From Cardiocondyla obscurior (taxonomy: Eukaryota; Arthropoda; Insecta; Hymenoptera; Formicidae), in assembly GCF_019399895.1 (NCBI RefSeq), contig NC_091867.1:10367501-10431500 (forward strand): a DNA stretch of 64,000 nucleotides, read 5' to 3'. The notes under the pieces are model-generated. The model was not told where the DNA came from. It saw nothing but the letters and a program-made list of their open reading frames with translations, and searched no databases. Shown here in pieces: positions 1-13,820 of this stretch. Both the position numbers and the translations under genes were made by a program. Every line of letters starts with the position of its first letter. Positions within the stretch are counted from its first letter, which is position 1.

Positions 1-3000
1 CCCGGAGAAACGTAAAGGTATGCGCTCGTACGCGCGGGTCATCTCGCACGGTCGGCCGGCGAGGGCGTCGGGGACGAGGGCCCCCCCGAGTGGCGGGGTC
101 GCGGTAATATATGCCGCTATTCGGCGTCCACGATGGTAAATATCGCGCCGTAATATCCGCGGATTCCCGGCGCGCCGTGTATGACGGAGCGGCGGCGGCG
201 CCGTCGCATTATGTCGGAGACAACGAATGGGACGATCGGCATCGGGCCGCGGAACACACCGGTGGAACGTAGCCGGCCGCGGCCGTTTACGATTCTACAA
301 ATAATCCTCACGTCCGCGGGTAATTTTTCTTATCCGCGCTCCCGCGCCGCGGAATCCCGTCGTCGAAGCTGGTTTCCGCGAGGAAAATCGCGGGGCTGCC
401 AAGAGACCCCAAGGTCTCTCACGTCCACGCTTCCCTCTTTGGGGGCCTACGGCGGTTTAACGAGGGGGCCCCCGAGGTTCGATAGCGGCGGAGAAAACGG
501 ACTAAGGTAGGTCACTTATACGACTCGCGCGTCGTTTCGGTTTTATGGGAATATGCTGATAGTCGTGCGGGATGAGTCGCCGCAATCCGGAAAACCGCAT
601 CGCTTTCTCATGGAGAGGAGGAGGAGGGGGAGGGAAAGGGGGGACTATTTTTAGCACAATAAAGTTTCGTTATGGTAGATTTATTTAATATATGCCTAAT
701 TAAAATTTCAGTACGTAATTAGAGACAGCGCAATTTTACAAGCAATAATGCAATTAACCGTGGACATAAAGGACGTTTACAAGTTGTTAATTCTATGTCC
801 CTGTGCGATTCAAATGCATAATTTATTTCAAATTTATCGCACGCGTATTATATCCGTTTGATTTTTACGTCGGAACTTCTGCGCGCGAATAAAACTCGCG
901 TCGCCGACGTTTAGATGCCTTCGTGCGCGAGTGAGCGTGTGCGCCAAGTTCACATGCGTGCGCCCCGCGTTCGCACATAAATACGCATAAATCCAACGAC
1001 GTAAATTTTTATATATGCACACGCGGGCGCATGAAAACATTCGCGTACGCCGGGCGTACGTGTGCGTAACCGTTGATGCGTGTAATGGCGCGTCGCCGAC
1101 AGACGCACGGCCCGTTAGGTAGTGGTCTCCGGTGCGGATCGTCCGTGCGGAGAGCACGCTCCCTCCAGCCGGACGGACATGTAAGTGCTCCGAGTAGGTG
1201 TGAGAGCCGTGTAGGTGGCTTTTCGCTTAGGCGGAGGTCGAGGAAGCCGGGGTCGCTGACGTCCTCGTCCGACGCCGGCCGGCCCTCCGTACGCAGGCGA
1301 GCCACGCCGCGGCGTAAGGGCGAGAAGAAATCCTGGCGCGTCACCCACCGCGCGCGTACGCCAGGCACGAACGCCGCTCTCCTCGCCGTCTCTCGCGGCG
1401 GTTTCTTCCGTTCCGAGCGAATTTCATCGGGTCGCCAATTAGCCGCGTTCACCTGACGTCGGCGAAAGGATATCTCGGCCGAGCCGGTCGTTCTAAGCGC
1501 GCACCGCGCGGTGTCCGTGGATTTCCGAACCTATGATTTTCAGAAGAAAAGAAATATTCCAAGTACTTCGGCTGGCTCTCTCGTACGGCGTTGACTAAAT
1601 TATATACGTCGAGAACTTGTGGACACGACGGATTTATGAGCATTGAATGTTTTTTTGTTCGCTTTTTTTATCTTCTTTTTTTTTTTCCTTTTAATTCGAG
1701 GCTGTGTTCTATGTAAATAAATATTAAATATAATTTATGTACGCACCACGTGATTATTGGCAAGTAATAATAAGGATTTTGCAGCCTTAGTAACGATAAT
1801 GTTTGTTCTACAAATTTATATCGATGTAAATAAAATATTACTTATACGGCGCAAAACTCACGCGCGCGCAATTACGTGATGTCACAACTGGGATAATCTG
1901 TTTAATTTTCGAACGCTGTTGTTTTTACTTGCAAGTAGATACGTAGCTTGAGCCGCTACCGATCGGAATTACGAGAGAGAAGCCGGGTCGAAGTTGCCGG
2001 GGAGTATTAATAACGCGATGGCCGGATATGTTGGAATATCGGTTTGCTAAACTATTGTGGAATATGTAATATTAGCCCTGCGGAAGAGAATGTGATAATT
2101 TTTACGTGTTATCCAACTCGCACATTTTTATTGAGAAGTTTCTTATTTCTTTTGCTATTATTTTTTTAATAGAAAAAAAAAAGAATTAAATTTGTTGAAC
2201 ACCGCGAGACTCGAGACGTCCGATAAGTTAACGAATCTCTCGTTTTCTTTGCGCCGACTGTCGCGAGCATATATTTTATTGCGTTACGAACGGATGCACA
2301 TAAAATTGGTGTATATCAGTCAAACGTTTATCTGTCGGCAAGTGTTCCTAGGAAGGATCGTCGAACTCGCGCTCGCTTATCGCTCACAGAGGAATTCAGA
2401 AGGCACGATACAAATATATATGTTACGTCTCTCGGTCTCGGCTTATTTGAATATCATGAATGCAATTGGCAATCCATGAATTACTTGATTCCGAAACGTT
2501 TCTTGCGAGAACCACCCCGTTGAATGAATTATTCGAAAGGCGTCTAATCGCGAATTCTCCACGATCATTGATTATAAAGATTCGTATTATAAAACTACAG
2601 TTTAAAAGAAAAAAAAAAAAAAAGAAAAGTGTTCTCTGAAAAACTCCGTGGCTTTTCTGATATTCTTAAGAAATGCGATTACGATTGAAATCATATTTTT
2701 AGAAGAATGAATTATGAGATCTGTCGCTCTCCGAACCGAGTGCGCGGATAATAGATAAATTGGAAATTTGGCGCGCGCTCTAAAAGAAATCACGAGACGT
2801 TTCCGAATCTCCGCGCTGATCTTTTAACTTAAGGAATTTACTGCTTTTGAATATGCAGCAGATTTTCATTGGTAAATATGCTTTCGGACGCGTCTTTCGA
2901 TGTAGGTATATGGTTCACGTCGATGCTAACTTAATATTTTGCTGACGCGCCCGTGAAATGAAACACGCGGATCGTCGAATTTGAATCCAAACTACTTGCA

Positions 3001-4300
3001 CGCGAGGGTCGGGATTATTCTTTCCATCAAAGCTACGCGTACGTGCTAATTCGCGTATGCGAAATTATTTTTGATAACTGATAATTTTCTCCGTTAGCGT
3101 ACAAGTACAAGTGATTAAAAAGAAAGGAGGGAAAAAGGAAAAAAAAAGAAAACCAAAGATTATTCAAAAGGATATTATTTATTATTCTCCTCGAAGTGGA
3201 GAACGATCGAGATTACCTAGTTCGGTAACTACTTTAGAAACAGTTGACAGACTGGGTTAGCCGCTCTCATAACACAGTAATAAACAGTTGTCTACTTGGA
3301 TTATAATCCTAGGTAGAGAAACTAACTGTAGTTTTCAGACTTGACACCAGTTATAGTCGCAGCTATGATTCCGACCTATACATATACGTACGCCACCCTT
3401 AAACACGCTGGCGCGGCTATTCCCGGTGCGACTATTCGAAATACGCGGGACGTGATTCCCGTATCAATGCGTATAACGCGAAATACGATACGCGATCCTC
3501 TCCATCCGGCGCGATCGCCTGGAATAAATTGATACCGAATTCATCAAAGACGCATGAAAGAAAGTGCACGGCACTCGGAGCACCCTACATACATTAAGAG
3601 ATACCCACCGCCTGCTCCTCCCTTCCCCCCCCCTGCGCCTTATTTAAAATCCCACACCTTATTTAAATCCCACAGCGCGGCATCGGCGATATTGGCGTTC
3701 GGCGCATTATTGCCGTCTATAGAAATCGTGCATGAGCCATCGAAGCCGCGTGATTTATGTGATTGCTTGCGCGAATACGCTTCGTATGTTCTCCCTGCGT
3801 GTACATTAAAAGGCAGATATGGCTTTTGGTACGGCGACAGCGGCAGGCGTATGTGATATCCCCCCCTCTTTTTTCTCCCTCAGCCGCCGAGGACGGTGGA
3901 AGGAGTGGAGTGGGTTCCTCCTCAGTCCTCACCGACCGGCGCTCCGCAGCACGTATCACTGATAACGCGCGCTTCGTATGCGACTTGATGCACACCACGC
4001 CAAGGTCACATACGCTAGCCGCCGTCGCCGAAGCAAATGCTATATCTGCCTTTCGGCGTACGTAAGAAGGAACTGCAGAACGCTGCAGAGACAGAGAAGT
4101 GGGGGAGACTGTGAGGGAACGACCGTTGCGGAGAAGCTCGGGACGATCGGGATGCTAATTCGTTTTGCTCGCTTCCCTCGCCGGGTCTCGTCCTTTTCTG
4201 CGAATGCAGATCGTCGGCGGGGGCGACGCGGACCGTGGAATGCGTTCCCCGTTCCGAGGGCGTGCGTGAAAAGAATAAAGGCGCGGAAAATTATGATCGT
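1..4300. other. Left flank, no gene recognised
   Basis: 1–500 and 840–1460 are GC-rich with overlapping open frames on both strands and no recognisable protein. 1650–3320 is AT-richer, with poly-T and poly-A runs. An 18–19 bp tandem duplication sits at 3638–3674. I cannot say whether this is intergenic or part of a larger intron. Confidence 0.5.
3638..3674 (+). repeat. Tandem duplication, about 18–19 bp
   Basis: ccttatttaaaatcccaca is followed directly by ccttatttaaatcccaca. They differ by one A. Confidence 0.8.
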
Positions 4301-5380
4301 GCCTACAATCGCGGCTTCATTCAAGCCTCGCTTCGTAAAGATCGATCGAATTCTTTTTATCCGCGCGATTTACTTGTCCGGCAAAACATAGACGACGATT
4401 TGGGAGCTCGAAAGTGATCGCTCTGTTTTTTTGTTTTTAGTTGGAGACGCCTTCGAGCTCGGCGAGCTCGTAAAAAAAACGTAAACAGAACTCGGCGTCG
4501 AGCTCGGCCTGCTTCCGAGAACTCCGGCCGCGAGAAGGACAGCGCGCAATTGACGATCGACTCTCTCGCTCTGTTACGCGGTTTTCTCTCTTCCTCCAAG
4601 GGCCAAAATCTCTAACGGCCATCTTAGTCTAGTTGCGGAGGCTCGGGCGAGCGTACGTGTCGCTAATCGCTCCGCGATTCCGCGGATTTTCGGCCGCGCA
4701 TAGGACGCTTTCGCGGGCGAACAAGTGTCGACGCTGTTCATTCGGGAAAGGACTATAATTCTCCGTACTTTTGTCATTCCGCGAGTCGTCGGGTGCTTCG
4801 TATCGCGTTTCGGAAAAGTGCTTCGGAAAGGAATAGGTTACGTCGCCGGCGCAGCGCGCGGAGCGTCCGACGTGAACATCGTCGGCGTCCATCGTTCCGG
4901 ACTCGCTTCACTCGTCATCTCTTTCGACGGCGTTCAGCGGGCAGCCGGCGAGCCGCCATTACGAGAGCGCGAAGTGTTCCCGCCACCGTCTTCCGTCGTC
5001 CGTCTTCTTCGTCGCGGCCGAGCTTCTCGTCCCGTTTCCCAGCGAGTGATTTTTTGCGGAGCACGAGGAAGATAAAGTGCGCGACGAACATTTCACGTCC
5101 CATTCGTCGACTTGGCTCGGATCATCAGCATCATTTACACCGCCGACGAGAATCAACGGCCGGAGAATCAAAGGTGACTCTTTGGACGTCCGTTTTACGA
5201 GACGGCTGCGTCGAGACAGAGGACGACTCGAGGGAACCACCCGGCGGCGGTACGCGACGCTGCGAAGATCGAGAGTGAAAATTTATACAACGAACATTCG
5301 TCGCGATTATTAATTTTAATCGTTAAAAATTCGCCGCGATAATTCACCGTCATTCTTCCGGTCGTTCGGCTCTCGAGGGT
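4300..5380. other. GC-rich zone upstream of the candidate distal 5' exon
   Basis: The stretch is CpG-rich with overlapping Arg/Ser-rich open frames on both strands, which is what GC-rich non-coding DNA produces. It is consistent with promoter or 5' UTR sequence. Four GAGCTC palindromes occur in 4404–4505. Confidence 0.35.
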
Positions 5381-5385
5381 CAGTG
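5380..5385 (+). promoter_or_regulatory. Initiator-like TCAGTG upstream of the 5585 donor
   Basis: It matches the insect initiator pattern TCAGT-pyrimidine except at the last base. No TATA box or downstream promoter element is evident. It is a weak candidate. Confidence 0.15.
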
Positions 5386-5584
5386 ATTGTGTCTGGGATT
5401 AGGGAGTGATAATAAAAAAAAAAAGCAGAGCAGTGTAACAAAGTGTCGAATGATGTGAAGTGCTACAACACGTTTGGATAATCCGGAATACTGCCACAGA
5501 AAGAAGGAGGGAGGGAAGGAAGGAAGGAAGGACGGACGGACAGACGTAAAATGACCTGCCTCAACTCAACCGAAAGCTACAAAT
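5382..5584 (+). other. Candidate distal 5' exon ending in a GTAAGT donor
   Basis: The stretch ends aaat|gtaagt at 5584/5585, a near-consensus donor. It contains an ATG at 5551 with A at -3, opening MTCLNSTESYK in phase 1. A TCAGTG initiator-like sequence at 5380–5385 could mark the start. A GGAA/GGAC microsatellite lies just before the ATG. Spliced to 56072, the frame closes after three more codons (14 in all), so it would be an upstream open frame. Otherwise it could be the true start of a longer isoform whose next exon I did not find. Assignment to tna rests only on strand and order. Confidence 0.35.
5500..5544 (+). repeat. GGAA/GGAC tetranucleotide microsatellite
   Basis: Runs of ggag, ggaa and then ggac units end seven bases before the ATG at 5551. 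Confidence 0.8.
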
Positions 5585-8500
5585 GTAAGTACACTGACAA
5601 CAGGCCGTTGGCCGTATATCAATCAATTGTAATTATCGTAAATAAGTTATAATAATTAATTAACGTCCCCGAACGTAATAACGCTCTCGTACGATTACTC
5701 CTAATTTGTATTATAAGCTAGAAAAATTCTCAAGCGGCAATGCACATTTATTCGTATTCGAAGTTATTTAAAAAAGTAACTTAGTTATATTTTATTGAAT
5801 TACCAACGACGCTGATAAATAAAACAATTTTTTTTCAACCTAAAATACTCTCGTACTAATAAAAAAAAATTAAAAAATTAACGACGTTGAATAACATCAC
5901 CGTATTGTCTTCTGATTAAAAACTTAGTTAAAGCGTGCTTAAGAAAAAAATAAAATAAATAAAAAAAAATAAATTTTATCAGTCCCAAAAAAAATTCGGA
6001 AAAGAAAGACAGCTCGCGCGTGCACAGCAACGAATATAAAGCGCCGTTGCACCGAGTCACTCACGGGCGGGCAGATATTTCTCTTTATAGGACATCGATC
6101 TCTCATCTAGCCGTCGATTTCTCTCTTTTTTTTTTTTTTTTCTTTCCGCGCAGTTTGAGAGCATTTCCCCTTTCGCTCTGCGGCCGCGCGGCGTTGTCTA
6201 CGGACATGCAACGAGGATAACAATACCAACGACTCGCGCGCGATGGCTCGACTAAAACGTTATACATACACTCGTCAAGTGGACCGAACCGCCACGTTGC
6301 ATTACTATTTTACGACGGGGCACGTGTCTAACTTTCATAACTACGCCGTGGTCCACAAAAAAAAAAAAAAAAAGATTCGCCGCTTCGATTTATTTGCTTT
6401 GCGCAAACGCGCGGTTTTATCGAGGCTTTTTTTTCCACGCGATTCGTGAAAGTAGCGCGTCTCGATATTCGTCTTAACATAAGAAATTGTCAGGATTTAA
6501 TTTCGTGCAAACTATTATTAAATAATTTAACATAGACGTTTGTATTTCGGAACCATCAGCTAGTTCTCCTCTCGGCATATCAAACATTTAATTTTTTTTT
6601 TTTTTTTCCTTTTTTTATTTTTCCTCCCGAAGAATTGCTCGCGCAAGTTTATTGCAGTTTCATGTCTCGAATATTCAGCCGGTAACTCGGTCATATATTT
6701 ACGATCACGTGTCGTATCCGTCTCGTTTCACGCCGCGAGTCACTTAAAAGACGCTGATCTGTCACCGCGCCCGTAAAGCGATAGCTATAGTCCGCGTATC
6801 CGCAAGCCAGTGCGCTGCGAAACGCGCGCAAATGTTTCAGTTTCGTGAGTATAGACTCGGTAGGAGTAATAATCGTATACCGTTATTTCTCTCTCACTCT
6901 CCATCTCTCTCTCTCTCTCTCTTTCGAAAGGCCGTTGACTCAATTGCGCCCCGGATAAAAGAGCGGCTCGCAAGTTCTACACGATCCGCGAGATATCGTT
7001 GCTGTGCCGTATGTCTCTGTGCGACTGTAACGTCCGTGCGCACACGTACAGGTACGCGGGCAGGTACGCGTATCGATGCCAAGACGATTATCATCTTCAA
7101 CTTCGCCGGCGCCGGCGAAACGTTTGGAAATAAGAATGCCGGTTGCCACTTACAGATATTAAGAAGGCATAACTGTGACGGCCGGAAAAAAAAAAAGACG
7201 AGCTTATTTTCGTAGAATCTTTTTTTCTCACGGCAATTAATAAATTTTATGAAACGTTACGAAAGTGACCCCCATGTTTTATCGTCGTCGCGGTAGTTAT
7301 TCATTATTTTAACGCGACTCTCTTGATGTCGTTGGAAATTCCACGATGCGTTATTCTCGAAGAAAAATTTTCCGATTTACGACAGTCGACATTGACGAGA
7401 CTTTTTTTCTGTTTTTTTTTTTATATTTTTTTTCTTTCTCGTTGGATTGCTCAACTTCTGCCTCTTTAAAAATTCGCGGCTCTTAATGAAGTTAACGTGC
7501 CGTACACACACGGACAATGATCGCTCTCGCGACGATTGCTTCTAAACGGAGATTCCTGGTTCCGGATCGATCGTCAAATCGGCCAGCGGAATGGTAACCC
7601 GCGTCCGCGTACTGCAGAGGATGCTGTTAATGACAAGACGTCGTTACCGAAATATCGATAGTTCGAATCCGCTTTCAAAAATATTATATTCCCAATGTCG
7701 TAATAGAAGAGCGCAAAGTATACATTGTCGCGATAGATATATCAATAGGAAACCTTTCTCTCAGAATCGTACGCGATATTTTAATTTTTAATTAAAGTCA
7801 TAACAAAAAGTAATTAACGATCCGGGAAAAACTACAGTGACGTATTCTATTAATTAGAAAAAAAAAAAGTTTGTTCGATTTTTAGCGTATCGGCGACGGT
7901 GCTCGATATTCTCAGCACAGTTAAAGCTTCGTATTTAACCAGCGAAATTCGGTCGAATTCAGAATTCAAGCGTCTCAGCGCGCGCGGTAAGAATATAGGC
8001 CTGCATTTTCATACAACGACTGGGGGCTTCTCCATCAGCGCGGCACGTATCACCGCATACGGGTCAAGTCCGAACCCGCGCGCGATTATCTTATTTGATT
8101 CGCCACTGATCCTCATGGTCGTCCGACCGTGTCTTTCTTTTTCTCACGAACGGCCGAGCGCGCTCTTGCCGCCGTTCGCGTTACTCCGCTTCGACTCTCG
8201 TGGTGTCACAACAAAGGTGCGCTAAGACTCGCGATCGGGGCCGGGAATCAATCGCCGGGTGAAGACAACGCCGACGGGGACCGACGGGAGAACTTCTCCG
8301 TCACCGGGCAGGTAGCTAGAGACACGTGGGTGGCGAAGGTATGCGTAGGTATGCGCTGCGACGTCTAAATTCATCTGTGATTTGGTCGCCGCGCGAGAGG
8401 AGACGGATATCTTCTCCGCCGTCTCCGTGTAGCCCTCTCGCTCTCTCTCTCTTTCTCTCTTTCTCCTCCTGGCGTTGCTCCCATGACAAAGGCCGGTCAA

Positions 8501-11500
8501 ACCTGCCTGACAACCTGTAAAATTCCTATGAATGAGCGCAACCTCCGCGCCGGTCACCAACACGGGGCTACTCCGCTTCTCGGGAGGTGCACGCGCCGGC
8601 GCGCACAATTCGACCTCGTCCGTTATTAAATTCCTCGACCTCAAGGAGTCGGGGGAACGGCTTCCACCGGGGCGCAGCTTTAAACTTACCGTCCGTGGGA
8701 CTCCGTTTTCCGCCGATCGCCAAGTGACAACTCGCGAACTTCGCGACGCGATTCCCGACGGTAGTTTCCCACGAGAGTATCCCGTTCGCGGTGGGCAGCC
8801 AGTCCACGTGTACCGGCGGTAACTTTACAACCAGTACTTAATCCACGCTCGTCCCGAATCGTTAACGGCGTCACGCAAATGCGGTGTGTCATCCGGAACG
8901 TGTAAGCCGCTAGAACGTCAATGTCACGCGACGCCTCCAAATTGACGCCTCAGGAGCAATTATCTAACATTAAAACCGCGCCGTGCCTCGAATTAGGTAA
9001 CCGCCGAGTTCGAACTTTCTATCGAGCTACGAAATTCGACCGTGAACCTATTTCTCACGTCCTTTTATTCCAATCGATCAACGAAATTAGCGGAGGGTAC
9101 CGTCACGAAGTTATTCACGATCCTCGTTCGGCGATGCGTCTGCGAAATTTTTTTTTAATTTTTTTTTTTAAACAATAAGTATGATTACTGATCGCGACAG
9201 CTTCGGCGAGCTTTTCGCGCGGGGCTCCGCACCCCCTTTGCGATTCGAGGCGGCCGATATCCGCGTCTAGAGGAGCGCGGCAACGGGACCCGATCGGCAC
9301 CGGCATGCCGATGTTTCCGTCGTCACGGTCGCCGTCGCCGTCCTCCGAGTGCACGATTCGTGCATTAAACGCAGCCGCGGAGGATGGGAAGGTACGAGGG
9401 AACGAACGGCACTAGCCGCGGGACGCGGAACGTTCCGCGCGAGTAATGCATACCGGTACACTTACGTCGCCGTCGCCGCGGATGCGTGCACGCACACACG
9501 CCGGCAGATGCGTCTCCTTACGAGCGAATGATGCATGCGTCACGTGCGAGCGTCCGCGGCGCGCATACCAGGAAGAATCTCGCGAAGGGCCGGCGGCGCG
9601 CGATGCGAGGTGGACGACACCCGCGGTCGAGATATTCCGCAGGTCGAGGCGAAATCGCGGGAGCGGGTACCAGGTAGTTCCATTAGCTTCGTCGAGGAAC
9701 ATCCGTGCCTTCGAATTATCCCGCTAATTGTACCGTGACTCTATTTTACCGCGAGGTATCCGGGGCGACTTACGAATTCCCACGTAACAAGCTGGGCGGC
9801 AAAAAAGCGTCTTCTTTTTTTTTTTATTTTTTTTTCTTTCACCGTGAATTATTATAATTCGGCCCGAATTAAATTTGATTAAACGTAGGCTGACGGTCGG
9901 TCCTTATTATATATCACACTCGCTGTCTAAATGTCTAAACTAATTATCAATCCTACTTAATTCTAATTCTAATTCGATTATTTTCGTTTTTTTTAATTCT
10001 TTTTTATTCTTTTTTTTTTTTTTCGTCACAATCCTGTCGGATGTATATTTAACAGGAAGCAAACCTTTTATATAATAATTTGATTTATTTTTATTGAATT
10101 TATTAAAACGCAAACCTGTCAATCTACTCGCACGAGAAACAATTCGCTAAACATTTTATAAAAAAAAAAAAATCTCCCGCGCGATTACGTTCAACGGCGA
10201 GATCCTCGAGTCCGTGCCTCGAGCCAAAGTTTCCGGTATGCAACCGGCGAAGCAGTTAGTACCGAGGCTGGGTCGCGGGCCGGCTGCAGCGTTGCGGCTC
10301 GAGCGTTCCTTAAAATCACCGGGGTTCGACACGTCGCGTTGGCGGCTTTACGATGCGTTCGAAATCTTACGCGCTTGCCTCCGCCGGACCGGCGACCCGC
10401 GGACTTTCACTTCGTTCTTTCTAGGAGCGCACGGCTGCATTATCCGATTGTTCGGATTTCAATAACCCCGCGCTTACGTGGCGGCCGAAACGCACGGCCG
10501 GAACGCGGTGACGGAGAGGCGCGTGTAACGCGGCGCCGCGTATGTGCGCGCGTGTGAGAGCCGCGCGGAATGACGTAACCGCGTTCCACGCTCTACGCGA
10601 CTGTTTGAGACAGCAGGGGTGGTCAGTCAACGAGCTGGTCGTGATTGACCGGCCGATCTCGAAGCCCAAAGTAACTTTCAAACTCGACGCTTTGAATATA
10701 CTCTTACGCACCTGCCACTACATCACCGCGAACGTTCTTTCGGATATTTTGTTGAAAATTCTAAAAAAAAAAAATATGTTCAATCAAATTGATTACAAAT
10801 TAATTTTCTTACACGGAAAGTTGACTGACGGAATGAAATTAAAATCTGTTTGTTAGATCGGACTTGTTTTGCAAGAGTTAATTAATTATCTCCGTATCGG
10901 TGAATTCAACTAGTCGCCGGTCTGATGAAAAAGCGTTGAAATTAATTTCGGTATTATTACCACCAATTGAGACGCGTGCAAGACTTCCCGCCGGGGCTAT
11001 GCGCGCCCAATGCGTACGCCCGGGAACTACGCGTCTCCGGGGTCTTATCTATTATTACATCGCCGGCACGTTATAATCCCGATACGAACCGCGATCGTTA
11101 TTGGCCGCGCTTATCTGAAACGAGGGCCGCGGCGAGAGACGTCGCGTGTCACAGAGCCGTCTCGAGATATACATATATTCTCGCCGTCTTCCGCTCGTCG
11201 CGTAACGTAAACGGCGAGAGAAAGAGAGAGAGACAGAGAAAAAGAGAGAGAGAGAGAGAAAAACGTGGCGTAACGGGGAAGGCGCGTGAGACGAACGAGA
11301 GCGCGCCGGTAACTTTCTCGCGGAACGTTACGGAGGACCGTAACACGCGCGGCGCCGTTCTCCGACGAGTTTACGATACGATAACGCCGCGGACACGTGG
11401 ATTAGCCCGTAAGCCGCCGACGTGTATCAACCGCGCCGTGGAAAACCGAGACATCCGGGCAAGGACGGCCGGGGGAACCGAGCGAGCTTTCGACGTCGGA

Positions 11501-12442
11501 AATTTTAAGCGCGAGCCGCCCGCGCACCTGTGTACCTACACGCGGCCGGCCCGATTGGCGCACGCACACGCACACGCAATCGTCTATAGCGCCAACCTTG
11601 ACGATCGAGAGTGTATCCGCACGCGCGCGTGTACCTGCGAGGATGATAACTCCTCGCCTCTCGTCTCCTCGTTAACATCCGACGCGTCTTTAAATCGCGC
11701 CTCCTTTTTTTTTTTTTCTTCAGGAAACTCTGATCGATGCACGACCTGCGCGCTCTCGATCAATATCTGCATATTCGCATATGGGAATTTTGCGTATATA
11801 TTATATTCGGCATGATAATCGTTAATAATTTGATTAATTAGTTAAATATGGATTCTTTTTCGCCTCAAGTTGTCGCGCATATTTTTCAATCGCGGTACCA
11901 TTTTTTTGTTTCTCGTCGCGAGAGATAGCTTTTCCCTCGATTTTAATAATAATGTGAGGAGTTTAAATACGGCCGTGCGCCGCGGGTCCAGCTTCCTGTC
12001 CGCGGAGAAACCGCCGTCACGTCGCGTCGCGTCGCGTTTCTGAGTTCCTCGTTCTTTTCTCCCGACCTCTTCCTCGCCGCGCGCAAAGATCGCCGATACG
12101 TTATTGTAACAGCGACCGTGCCTGCCGGTTCGATAACGATCACCGATCCCTCCGTAGAGCTCGCGTCGATTTTATTCTGTCGCTGTTATTATTAACAATT
12201 TGCGCCGACTTTATTGTTGCGTAAAATTTTTGCGTAATGTACGAAAGCACCGGCTGTTTGAAATTATTATTCGAGTGCTCGAAAGTGTTGAAATATTTTT
12301 CGAAACGATATTATTGTTGCGCTGGTTTGTCAACCATCAATTTTCGATGATGTTTAAAATCGACGAACCATTTAATGCTCCAGAGTAATATCGAAATTGA
12401 CTTTCTGCATAGTGAATGATTTATTCGTTGCTGCTCGGTCGA

Positions 12443-13270
12443 AGGTCATCGAACGGGCTAACGCTGGTCTGATATTTTCCGAGGTCGTTCGATGTCCTTC
12501 CGAAGATTCGCGATGGAATCGCTAATCACATTTCGCTGAGCTTCGTAAAGGATTTTTTTTTTTATTAGAATTTGTTAGATAAATATATTTGATAGACAAA
12601 AAATATTTGAGGGTAATTAACAAATTATGTAGTAATATTTTGTTGGAGTATTCAGAATGTTAATTGAAAATTTGCCTCTTTCTGCGAAATTTAAACGACA
12701 TCCAAGTAGTCGTGAAGGTTCAACATACGTGACTATGCAACGATGCATTTCGTGAGAATCACTGGCCGTTTAATGGAAATGAGATATTTCCGCAATAGAG
12801 TCAAGGTCAGTCTTTCCACCGTCGCTTCACTTAGTTTTATGAAATCCATGTAGCGCAATTGATTCTTGATGGAAATTGAGTAAAAGTCGCAGGTGCGCGC
12901 ACGCGATTTCCGATCGAGCGACGACGCCGTGAAAATACACGAAGGTCAGCTTCCGGTCCGGGAATACCGACTGCGAAATGAGTGATATCCTGTGAGAACC
13001 GTTCGCCATCGCGGTGAGGAACAATGGAATGCGAAATGCGACGCCTTGCGTTTCCTCAGCGGCTCCTCCAAGGTCATCCTAAGTACCTCGCATTGGGAGA
13101 TCGTTTCTAGTCTACGTGTCGCGATCGCGATCCCCGCGGCGTGGAATCGCGGGTGTTCGCACCCGCGCTTAAGAACGCGGACCGGAGATAGTAATCGATC
13201 CCGACGAACTACTTTTCGATCCAGCCAATCGATAAAACGATTCTTGAGATCGCTGTCCACCCTGAGGTCA
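12443..13270 (+). promoter_or_regulatory. Cluster of five AGGTCA nuclear-receptor half-sites
   Basis: AGGTCA at 12443, 12804, 12943, 13071 and 13265, all on the + strand. The one at 12801–12809 reads TCAAGGTCA, the full extended half-site of FTZ-F1/ERR-type receptors. The one at 13071 is preceded by CCA. Binding is inferred. Confidence 0.35.
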
Positions 13271-13820
13271 CCCTTCGGTACCCACAGGCCGAACAATATC
13301 GCGATGGGAACCCTTTGGCCGTAGCGGAGAGGAAAAAGAGAAAGATGAGAAGGACGAGGCGGCGAGAGTGACGGAGGCAGAAAGAAAGACAGCGTCGAAG
13401 GTGGGGAAGAAAGAGAGAAAGAGAGAGGCGGGGGAGAGAATGAGAGAAGAGCCGCGCTAGCTGTTCACATTACCTTACTTACTATACGGGGTCAATGCCA
13501 CCGCGTCCGTCCCGCGGCCCCACTTCACTTCACTTGGCTTCACTTGGCTCCCCCTTTGCGCTTCTCACCGGCTTTGCCCTCCGCCTCCTCGTTTTGCCTC
13601 CTTCCCGCCGCGTTCCCCCCTCACGCCTTCTCACACCCGACAAGCCTTTCTCGCCCCCTCGTCTCCCTCGCCACGCGCTCGCGCGCGCGATTGCAGGTCC
13701 CCCCACAGCCATCCTCCGCAGTCGGTGCCCTTTCTTTCCTCTTCCTTCTACTCGCGGCCTCGTCCTCTCCTTCTCTATCGGCGGCTCCTTTCGCGCGTCT
13801 CGACCTCACCCTCCGCTTCT

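Noticed and set aside
6120..6220. Strong polypyrimidine-AG at about 6150, like an acceptor
   Set aside because: The downstream frames are short and unrecognisable and no donor follows. Such T-run plus AG combinations are common by chance here.
7591..7680. Possible tRNA: a B-box-like agttcgaatcc at about 7662
   Set aside because: No matching A box or acceptor stem could be formed around it.
8532..8822. 96-residue + strand frame with fairly balanced composition
   Set aside because: Minus-strand frames overlap the same DNA, there is no family resemblance, and no splice-site logic links it to the gene.
10214..10465. GDPRTF peptide resembling the GDPRAF segment of the ZMIZ N-terminal domain
   Set aside because: The flanking residues do not match and no splice sites frame it, so it is probably chance.
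10967..11815. 282-residue open frame on the + strand
   Set aside because: The composition is Arg/Thr/Ser/Ala with a GA-repeat-encoded RERQRKRERERE stretch and a poly-Phe run from poly-T. No family is recognisable. It is typical of CpG-rich non-coding DNA.
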